Below, piece after piece: positions 6,981 to 12,866 of a DNA stretch of 15,263 nt. This DNA is from Lachnospiraceae bacterium (GTDB lineage: Bacteria > Bacillota > Clostridia > Lachnospirales > Lachnospiraceae). The notes under the pieces are model-generated. The model was not told the origin of the DNA, did not search any database, and was given only the letters and a program-made list of their open reading frames with translations. Position 1 is the stretch's first letter, and the number at the start of each line of letters is the position of its first letter. A program made the translations under genes and the position numbers. The stretch is from NCBI GenBank assembly GCA_009774345.1, contig VSNR01000107.1, positions 1 through 15,263 on the forward strand, written 5' to 3'.

Positions 6981-8251
6981 CAGACATTCAGGAAAAATTA
7001 AAGAACTATATCTCATCAGAGCTGGAATACTGGGATTTTTCCGGTGTCATCCGCATTGTAAAAGACAGCACCATACTCTATGAGACCAGTCGCGGATTCG
7101 CCAGCATTGAATTTGGCATTCAAAACACCATGGAAACGCGCTTTGAGGCCGCTTCTGTCAGCAAACAGTTTACTGCATTTGCAATCATGCTGCTCTACGA
7201 CAAAGGACTGCTGTGTCTTGATGAAAAGGCAAACCAGTATCTGCCTGACTCGATGCAGATTCCTGCGGACATCACGGTGCATCAGCTTTTGTGCCATACA
7301 TCAGGACTGCACAACAACTATAATTTTGAGGATGATTTCTATGTGGGCGCAGACAGAATGCCTTATGACAGAGAGCAGTTTTTCAGAGACTGGATTCTCA
7401 AAGACGCGGGGAATCTGTCAAAGAAAAAAACAAGAAACTCCTTCAACTATAACAATTCCAATTACAACCTGCTTGCGTGGATCATTGAAACAGTCTCCGG
7501 GCAGACTTACAGTGAATTTATAGAGGAACATATTTTTTCCAAGCTTGGCATGACACAGACGGCGGTTGACGATGGACAGCGTATCCTCCGCAATAAAGCC
7601 AATAATTATATGCATGATTACGGTGTGCTCGTCCGAGTCCCCTATACCAACAGCCTGTATAGTATCGGGGCGGGCGCACTGGTTACGAACTGTGACGATC
7701 TGCAAAAGTGGTATGAATGTCTGAGAACAAAGAACCTTTTATCAGAGCGCGCTTATCAGATCTTCCTGTCGGAAAACACGAACCACTATTGTTATGGTCT
7801 GGAATGGTATGCCCGAAACAGCTACCTCCACGGCGGTGATTTCCTTGGTGTGTCCGCCTACACCCATTACTTTTTTGACGAAAATCTGTGCATTCTCCTA
7901 TTGTCAAATACCGAGTCCTTAGACCAGTACCGCCTGGGAACCGGCATCGCGGCAATCCTGCATAATGGTCAGGCGCCGCATTATTACAGACCAGAAGAAC
8001 ATCTGCTGGCACCGCAGGACCTCGCAAAATACACGGGAACCTATCTTCCCGGCAAGATACAGATCGAAGAAAAAAACGGGAAATTATATCTGGTTCGTGT
8101 CAATCAGAATATTCACATTGAATTATATTGTGTCGGCAAGGACAGCTTTATCCGGCGGTATGAGGAGCAGCAAACGCCGCACAGACTCATTCCAGATGGC
8201 GGAGGGCAGCCTTCTATATGGGGGTATAAACGGATCAGAGAGCCCCTTTAA
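6977..8251 (+). CDS. Serine hydrolase of the class C beta-lactamase/DD-peptidase family
   Basis: 424 residues, third gene of the blaI-blaR1 operon; its ATG overlaps the blaR1 stop (ATGA), with GAGGAGG just upstream. The family includes class C beta-lactamases, DD-carboxypeptidases and esterases. Catalytic motifs are in order: SVSK (S60, K63), YNN (158-160, in place of the usual YxN) and HGG (285-287, in place of KTG). The C-terminal 90 residues (from about YTGTYLPG) look like the beta-rich accessory domain often fused to these hydrolases. There is no signal peptide or membrane helix, so it appears cytosolic, which is odd for a peptidoglycan or drug-inactivating enzyme. Its substrate cannot be told from sequence. 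The last 17 bases overlap the convergent class D gene. Confidence 0.88.
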   Translation: MTDIQEKLKNYISSELEYWDFSGVIRIVKDSTILYETSRGFASIEFGIQNTMETRFEAASVSKQFTAFAIMLLYDKGLLCLDEKANQYLPDSMQIPADITVHQLLCHTSGLHNNYNFEDDFYVGADRMPYDREQFFRDWILKDAGNLSKKKTRNSFNYNNSNYNLLAWIIETVSGQTYSEFIEEHIFSKLGMTQTAVDDGQRILRNKANNYMHDYGVLVRVPYTNSLYSIGAGALVTNCDDLQKWYECLRTKNLLSERAYQIFLSENTNHYCYGLEWYARNSYLHGGDFLGVSAYTHYFFDENLCILLLSNTESLDQYRLGTGIAAILHNGQAPHYYRPEEHLLAPQDLAKYTGTYLPGKIQIEEKNGKLYLVRVNQNIHIELYCVGKDSFIRRYEEQQTPHRLIPDGGGQPSIWGYKRIREPL

Positions 8252-9194
8252 AAATTTGCTCTGTCAACCGGACTGCGATTTCCTTGGCTGCGGTGCTGGT
8301 AACATTCTGATCGTCTGTTCTGCCCAGATACACACAGAAATATACCGTTTTATTTTCTGTATCATTCTCTGCAAATCCAGTAAACCATGCATCGACTGTA
8401 ATGCCGTCCGCTTTGCCCATTCCTGTCTTCCCATAGATTTTGATGTCTGGATGATCGTACTCTGTCACCAGCATGACTTGTCTTAACTCCTCTCTTGTCC
8501 TTTCTGAATAGATGGAATCCATGCCAAAAATGCGTTCCATCACCTGTGTCTGTTCCTTGGGCGAAATCAATAAGGACGACTCTAACCAAAATCCAGTCAG
8601 TGCACGATTGTTTTGATTGGTATTCAGACGCCCTTCCCAGTCAGAGATATCACAGTTGCCATATTGCAGTCTGTTAAGCGCCTCCTGCATGCTCTCCTGT
8701 CCAACCGCATCAATGACTTCCCTGAAATACCAGACACAGGAGGTACGAAATGCATCCCGAAAGTCCAGATCGCGGTTCCACGCTTCATTCCAGAATACCT
8801 CACCGCTCCATGTGCGCATGGAATCTTCTGGTTTCAAAATACCATTTTCCAGCGCAATCAGAGACGAGATGATCTTAAATGTGGAGCATGGTGACCTTGG
8901 CGTGTCCGCAAGTTCTGCGTTATAGACTGTATACTGTCCTTTCTTTACATCATAAAAAACCGCCGCCCCGTTCAAGCCATCAAAATATGCGGAATAGTCC
9001 GCTTCTATGATTTCGGGCACAGTGTCCTGCGGCGCTGTATCCGGTAAACTTACTGTTGCCTCTTCTGATTTCATCGTATCCGAAACGCTCTGCGGCGCCC
9101 TGTTAAATTCTATTGCTTTTTCCTCCTCACTGCTGCTGGCGGCACACCCACTGCACATCAGCGCACAAATCACAATATAACATAATATCCTCAT
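8235..9194 (-). CDS. Class D beta-lactamase-like lipoprotein
   Basis: 319 residues. Class D enzymes hydrolyse beta-lactams through an acyl-serine intermediate; the same fold serves as the BlaR1 sensor. N-terminal signal with a lipoprotein-like cysteine (C17 in CSGC; the position -3 Cys is unusual). A disordered acidic/Ser/Thr linker runs to about residue 65. The class D motifs are all there: STFK (104-107), SCV (152-154), YGN (178-180), W203 in FWLESSLLISPKEQ, and KTG (256-258). It should be anchored on the outer face of the membrane. The start has AGGAG 6 bases upstream. It follows the PBP gene after 28 bases, so the two form one operon. A sensor rather than an enzyme is possible, but it has no transmembrane protease part. 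Confidence 0.9.
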   Translation of the reverse strand: MRILCYIVICALMCSGCAASSSEEEKAIEFNRAPQSVSDTMKSEEATVSLPDTAPQDTVPEIIEADYSAYFDGLNGAAVFYDVKKGQYTVYNAELADTPRSPCSTFKIISSLIALENGILKPEDSMRTWSGEVFWNEAWNRDLDFRDAFRTSCVWYFREVIDAVGQESMQEALNRLQYGNCDISDWEGRLNTNQNNRALTGFWLESSLLISPKEQTQVMERIFGMDSIYSERTREELRQVMLVTEYDHPDIKIYGKTGMGKADGITVDAWFTGFAENDTENKTVYFCVYLGRTDDQNVTSTAAKEIAVRLTEQIFKGAL

Positions 9195-9222
9195 ATCTTT
9201 CTCCTGCCTTTCCTGATTTTCG

Positions 9223-12126
9223 TCAATCTGTTCTTACATTATCTGCCTGCGCTGCCTTTCCTGTCAGGATTGCTTCCTGACTTTCCAGATCAAAATAGTA
9301 ATTGAAAATACTGCGCCCGACTGCTGTCGCATTGGAAGAGCCATATCCGTTTGCGATTCGGACGGCGACTGCAATCTGGGGATGATCTGACGGCGCATAG
9401 CCGACAAACAATGCATGGTCCGGCCGGTTCTTTGCTTCCTGCGCCGTACCAGTCTTTCCCGCAACGCTGAGTTCCATATTTTTTAAGATGGAATTATTCT
9501 GTGCAAACTGCTGCATTCCAGTATGGACTGTATCCCACACGGACGCTGGCAGCTCCACCCTGCCCATTTGTACAGCTTTGTTCTCTGTGCACCTGCCATC
9601 TGCGCCCGCAATTCCTTTGATGAGAGAAAGGGAAAAAACATCTCCTCTGGAAGCGACTGCACTCACATACCTTGCCAGCTGAACCGTCGCATAGTTGTGC
9701 GTCCCCTGCCCGATCGCCGAGGGGATTCCATACTTGTCTGTCACATGCGGTTCTGACTCTGTAAGCTCTATGCCAGACTTTTTGTCCAGATAAAACATTG
9801 CTGCATACTTTTGCAGACTTGAAAGCGCCTTGTTGTCCACATAGTCCGCCCTGTTCCCTTCTCCCATACGATACGCAATCTCACACATGTAATCATTGCA
9901 TGAAAATTGCAGTGCTGTCGGTGCATTGGCCACGGTTCCATGTCCCGAATGTTTCCAGCAGCGCAGCTGCTCTACCTTGTCAAAGACGCCGTCACAAAGT
10001 ACAGATGAATCCGGTGTGATGACCCCCTCCTGCAAGCCTGCAATGACCGTGACGGGCTTTAATGTAGAACCGGGCGCTGTCAGCTGCTGTGTCGCCCTGT
10101 TGTACAGCGGAAGCGACCGGTCCTTTAACAACTGGCTGTAATATGCCGCATCCATCTGGTTTGCCAGACGATTGTTGTCATACCCCGGATAGGATACGAG
10201 CGCCAGCACTTTTCCAGTCTGCGGCGAGACGATGACCGCCGACGCAGAACAGGGGTCCAGCGCAAGCTGTGCCGGGGTAATTTCCAGATGCTGTATTTTC
10301 CTTTTGAGAAATGTGTAGGCATCCATACTGCCTGACATGAGTTTGTCATAATCTTCATCCGTATCAGGCAATATCTGCTGATCATACAAAAGCCTGCACA
10401 CCTCTTTTCCTGTGACGCGCTCCTCAAAAATCAGCCATTTAAAGAGTATCCTGTCAAACGCCCTGTCCGCCGTAAGCTTCTCCTGAATGGATTCCACCAG
10501 AAGCGCATACATCTCATCGGTCGTAAAATACCCTTGTTTCGAATGAACCAGTTCCTGTTCAATCCAGCCTTTTTCAATCGCATGTGTCAAAAATGTCCTG
10601 ACGCTGATCTCCTTATCCTCCTTCCATTTTCGATACCCGTCCTCTTTTAAAACCCCCATCTCACTCATGATATAAACAAGACATTCCTGCATTTGCGCTG
10701 AGAACTGCTCAAAACTGCCTGTCTCCTCTAAAAGCACTGTCTGCAATTCTTTCTGTACCTCCTCCCGCTTTGCATCCAGCGCTGCCGCCATGCTTTGCTC
10801 TAAATCCGTAGCCCCCGGCTGTCTGAAAGCTTCCAGCTGTATCACATAATTATCAACCAGCGCCGCATAAACCTCATAAATTGGAATGCGGATTTGAGAG
10901 GAATCCGAGATATGCGTCTTGTCAAAATACTTTGTATTGACTAAATTGCTGGTCAAAATGCCTGCAAGCTCCTGCTCCAAGAGACGATAGACCGCCGTTT
11001 GCAGATCTTTATCTATGGAAAGATACACATCCTTCCCGCTCACCATCTCCTGTAGTATCAGGTCCTCCCCAACTATTTTCCCCCGGTTGTTGACCGTAAT
11101 CTGCCGCTCACCGTCAAACCCTTGAAGCTGGTTTTCGAGATACTGCTCTATCCCGGCTTTTCCTACAACGGAATCCGCTGTGTAATTTTTATCTGAATCT
11201 GCGTATTGTTCCAACTCTTCGGAAGAAATCTTTCCAGTGTATCCCAGAATGTGCGAGCATGCCTCGCCTCCTGTATAAACGCGTTTCCAGTCCTCACTGA
11301 TCTCAATGCCCCTCAATGCAGAACTGTTTTCATAAATATAGGCGGCTGTCTGCTCTGACACATCCCTTGCAAGAACGACAGGTACATATTTCTTGTATTC
11401 ATTTAATGAGAGCATATACCGGATTCCAACGACTGCCAGCGTCTCCTTGGCAGTATAGGTTTTCGGCAGATGATATTCCCCTCGTTCACGCTCAGTATAC
11501 TCGCTGCTCCCCTCCCCGTAAAGTGCAAATCTGCTGTTGGATGAAAGATAGTCTACCAATGCATCCGCGCTCATTTCCCGCTGTCTGGCTGTCATGTCCT
11601 CCGGGTCTGCCTTGCCGAATACATCTGCTTTAAATCTGGTCAGGGCAGCGCCTGACACGGTATATTCATAATGGCCTTCCTCATTTACCGTGATTTTCAA
11701 TTCATTGTTCAACGGTTCCCGGTTTTCTTCCAGTTTCTTCACCACACGGTAAATCATACTGTTCAATGACAGCTGGCGCTGGCGCTCTGAGGCATAAGTA
11801 CCGTCATCCGTCATGGTAATCCTGTAAGACAGCTCATTGTATGCCAGAACCTCACCATTACAGTCATAGATCGTGCCCCTTGTATTCTTGTCCCGAATCG
11901 TTCTGGTGGTCTTTAATTCGTACTCTTGAACATATTTTTGTCCGTTTACGATCTGTAAATCCCACAAACGATAAAGTAACACTGTCAAAAGAGCTGCAAA
12001 GACCACTTGCAGCGTGCCAGTTCGAAGTGCTGCACTGGTTTTTTTGACTTGGTTTGGTTTTTCATTGTTTCTTATTCTGCGGAAAGTATTCTTGTGCGGA
12101 TGGATTTTGGGACGAAATATCATCAT
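9223..12126 (-). CDS. Large class B penicillin-binding protein (PBP2/SpoVD-like transpeptidase)
   Basis: 967 residues, a peptidoglycan D,D-transpeptidase. A cytoplasmic basic tail precedes one membrane helix (about 36-54). Next come the dimerisation domain opening (RGTIYDCNGEVLAYN, from 83) and the C-terminal transpeptidase domain. Catalytic motifs: STLK (S687, K690), SCN (S742, N744) and KTGTAQ (K891). Usual members have 600-700 residues. The extra length is a mostly helical region of roughly 220 residues, at about 385-625, between VYLSIDKDLQTAVYRLLEQEL and AVIVSPQTGKVLALVSYPG, two segments that are normally about 20 residues apart. AAGGAG lies 9 bases before the start. It is the first gene of an operon with the class D gene, under a promoter with a BlaI-type operator. 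That suggests an inducible, possibly low-affinity PBP, as with MecA; low affinity is inference. Confidence 0.92.
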   Translation of the reverse strand: MMIFRPKIHPHKNTFRRIRNNEKPNQVKKTSAALRTGTLQVVFAALLTVLLYRLWDLQIVNGQKYVQEYELKTTRTIRDKNTRGTIYDCNGEVLAYNELSYRITMTDDGTYASERQRQLSLNSMIYRVVKKLEENREPLNNELKITVNEEGHYEYTVSGAALTRFKADVFGKADPEDMTARQREMSADALVDYLSSNSRFALYGEGSSEYTERERGEYHLPKTYTAKETLAVVGIRYMLSLNEYKKYVPVVLARDVSEQTAAYIYENSSALRGIEISEDWKRVYTGGEACSHILGYTGKISSEELEQYADSDKNYTADSVVGKAGIEQYLENQLQGFDGERQITVNNRGKIVGEDLILQEMVSGKDVYLSIDKDLQTAVYRLLEQELAGILTSNLVNTKYFDKTHISDSSQIRIPIYEVYAALVDNYVIQLEAFRQPGATDLEQSMAAALDAKREEVQKELQTVLLEETGSFEQFSAQMQECLVYIMSEMGVLKEDGYRKWKEDKEISVRTFLTHAIEKGWIEQELVHSKQGYFTTDEMYALLVESIQEKLTADRAFDRILFKWLIFEERVTGKEVCRLLYDQQILPDTDEDYDKLMSGSMDAYTFLKRKIQHLEITPAQLALDPCSASAVIVSPQTGKVLALVSYPGYDNNRLANQMDAAYYSQLLKDRSLPLYNRATQQLTAPGSTLKPVTVIAGLQEGVITPDSSVLCDGVFDKVEQLRCWKHSGHGTVANAPTALQFSCNDYMCEIAYRMGEGNRADYVDNKALSSLQKYAAMFYLDKKSGIELTESEPHVTDKYGIPSAIGQGTHNYATVQLARYVSAVASRGDVFSLSLIKGIAGADGRCTENKAVQMGRVELPASVWDTVHTGMQQFAQNNSILKNMELSVAGKTGTAQEAKNRPDHALFVGYAPSDHPQIAVAVRIANGYGSSNATAVGRSIFNYYFDLESQEAILTGKAAQADNVRTD

Positions 12127-12159
12127 TTTTTATCACTCCTTTTGTGGGATGTTGGATTC

Positions 12160-12188
12160 ATTATAAATATAATATATTACATTTGTAA
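12160..12188 (-). promoter_or_regulatory. Sigma-A promoter of the PBP/class D operon
   Basis: On the minus strand, TTACAA (-35, 12188 to 12183), exactly 17 bases, then a perfect TATAAT (-10, 12165 to 12160). The start of transcription would be near 12152, about 26 bases before the PBP start codon. Confidence 0.75.
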
Positions 12189-12191
12189 GAT
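12174..12191. promoter_or_regulatory. BlaI/MecI-type operator overlapping the -35 box
   Basis: A dyad with perfect arms TTACA and TGTAA around TT (12177-12188), extended to 18 bases by AT/AT outer pairs with one mismatch. BlaI and MecI recognise TACA-N2-TGTA cores. Its position on the -35 hexamer fits repression of the PBP/class D operon by the BlaI encoded at 4786. Confidence 0.65.
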
Positions 12192-12308
12192 TTTAAGGTA
12201 TCATGGTACTGTCATTGTCTCCAATATCAATTGCATAATTCACGATACACCCGATTTTCGAGTGATATTCTGTGTTTATCTAAAATGAGTATATAAAAGT
12301 TCTGAATT

Positions 12309-12330
12309 AAATATTACAATAGTAATATTT
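12309..12330. repeat. AT-rich inverted repeat
   Basis: AAATATTAC, AATA loop, GTAATATTT: a perfect 9-bp stem. It could be an operator or a weak hairpin. No adjacent gene start explains it. Confidence 0.4.
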
Positions 12331-12357
12331 TAAAGTCAAGTATTTTTCCTGTTTTCC

Positions 12358-12385
12358 AGAGCGTGTTTGAAAAATGCTTTTTGCC
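12358..12385 (+). repeat. 28-base direct repeat, copy 1
   Basis: AGAGCGTGTTTGAAAAATGC followed by TTTTTGCC. It matches the second copy 174 bases downstream at 25 of 28 positions. Possibly the end of a small mobile element. Confidence 0.6.
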
Positions 12386-12399
12386 AAATTTAATAAGGC

Positions 12400-12428
12400 T
12401 TTACACCATTTTCAGAATCTGTTATGAT
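12400..12428 (+). promoter_or_regulatory. Orphan sigma-A promoter
   Basis: TTTACA (12400-12405), exactly 17 bases, TATGAT (12423-12428). It points at the interrupted frame from 12488 and at no intact gene. It may be left from a lost gene or may drive a small RNA. Confidence 0.5.
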
Positions 12429-12487
12429 AAAAATATAGAAATAGGCGTAAAAAGAAATTGTAAACCGAAAGCAGGTGTCAGCTCACA

Positions 12488-12541
12488 ATGACGAACAATA
12501 CAAAGGACAGCAGACAAACATAGGAGGAATTAGAGCGCGTT
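12488..12541 (+). pseudogene. Short interrupted reading frame
   Basis: ATG followed by 10 codons (MTNNTKDSRQT) and a TAG (12521-12523). The same frame continues as EELERV before a TGA that lies in repeat copy 2. The pieces on both sides of the TAG look protein-like together, so this may be the start of a gene destroyed by a nonsense change and an insertion. The family cannot be told. Confidence 0.3.
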
Positions 12542-12559
12542 TGAAAAATCATTTTTGCC
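12532..12559 (+). repeat. 28-base direct repeat, copy 2
   Basis: AGAGCGCGTTTGAAAAATCA followed by TTTTTGCC; 25 of 28 bases match copy 1 at 12358. It begins just after an AGGAGG (12522-12528 area), as if inserted next to a ribosome binding site. Confidence 0.6.
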
Positions 12560-12736
12560 CAGCTGGATGATAAGGTCCATAAAAGCCTGTCCAGAATAAC
12601 AAATGTTTATATAAACCTGGCTATATACTTGACGATCAAAAGACTGACTGCCAGTATACTATTATGCACACAGCACTTGCATCCCCAGTTCAAAAAATCT
12701 AAATACAATAAGGTTTCTAACCACGAAAGGAAGTGA

Positions 12737-12814
12737 AAAATCTATACCATTAATGATATCTATGTTTTACCCGAGGGAGAGTGCGCCGAACTGATTCACG
12801 GTCAGATCTATTAA
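12737..12814 (+). pseudogene. N-terminal relic of a Uma2-family (DUF820) gene
   Basis: 25 codons reading KIYTINDIYVLPEGECAELIHGQIY, closed by TAA. The PEGE-x-AELI-x-GQIY pattern is the typical N-terminus of Uma2-family nuclease-fold proteins, where it is followed by a Tyr/Met and about 160 more residues. There is no start codon in frame (TGA at 12734 precedes it), although an AAGGAAG ribosome binding site lies at the right place. The rest of the gene is missing; the terminator of the surface protein gene begins 10 bases later. Uma2 proteins are often part of mobile, multicopy families. Confidence 0.55.
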
Positions 12815-12824
12815 ATGGAGAATA

Positions 12825-12860
12825 AAATGGAGCAAGGAAAAGCAATCCCCTGCTCCATTT
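12825..12860 (-). terminator. Intrinsic terminator of the LysM surface protein gene
   Basis: A 10-bp stem, AAATGGAGCA paired with TGCTCCATTT (12825-12834 and 12851-12860), with two further G-C pairs after one mismatch. On the minus strand the hairpin is followed by TTTTATTCT. It begins 6 bases after the stop codon. Confidence 0.75.
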
Positions 12861-12866
12861 CATTCC

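Larger units (their letters stand above)
12192..12866. other. Gene-poor degraded interval
   Basis: About 675 bases with no intact gene. It contains an AT-rich hairpin (12309-12330), an orphan promoter (12400-12428), two copies of a 28-base repeat, a short interrupted frame (12488-12541), a Uma2-like relic (12737-12814) and the terminator of the surface protein gene. The rest is AT-rich with nothing recognisable. It looks like the residue of lost genes and a mobile element. Confidence 0.6.

Noticed and set aside
8240..8270. AGAGC/GCTCT inverted repeat at the 3' junction of the hydrolase and class D genes
   Set aside because: Short arms with a loop of about 15 bases inside coding sequence; not a convincing terminator.
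9223..12126. PBP as two fused genes because of its length
   Set aside because: The extra region lies between two segments of the same domain in one continuous frame, which fits an insertion rather than a fusion.
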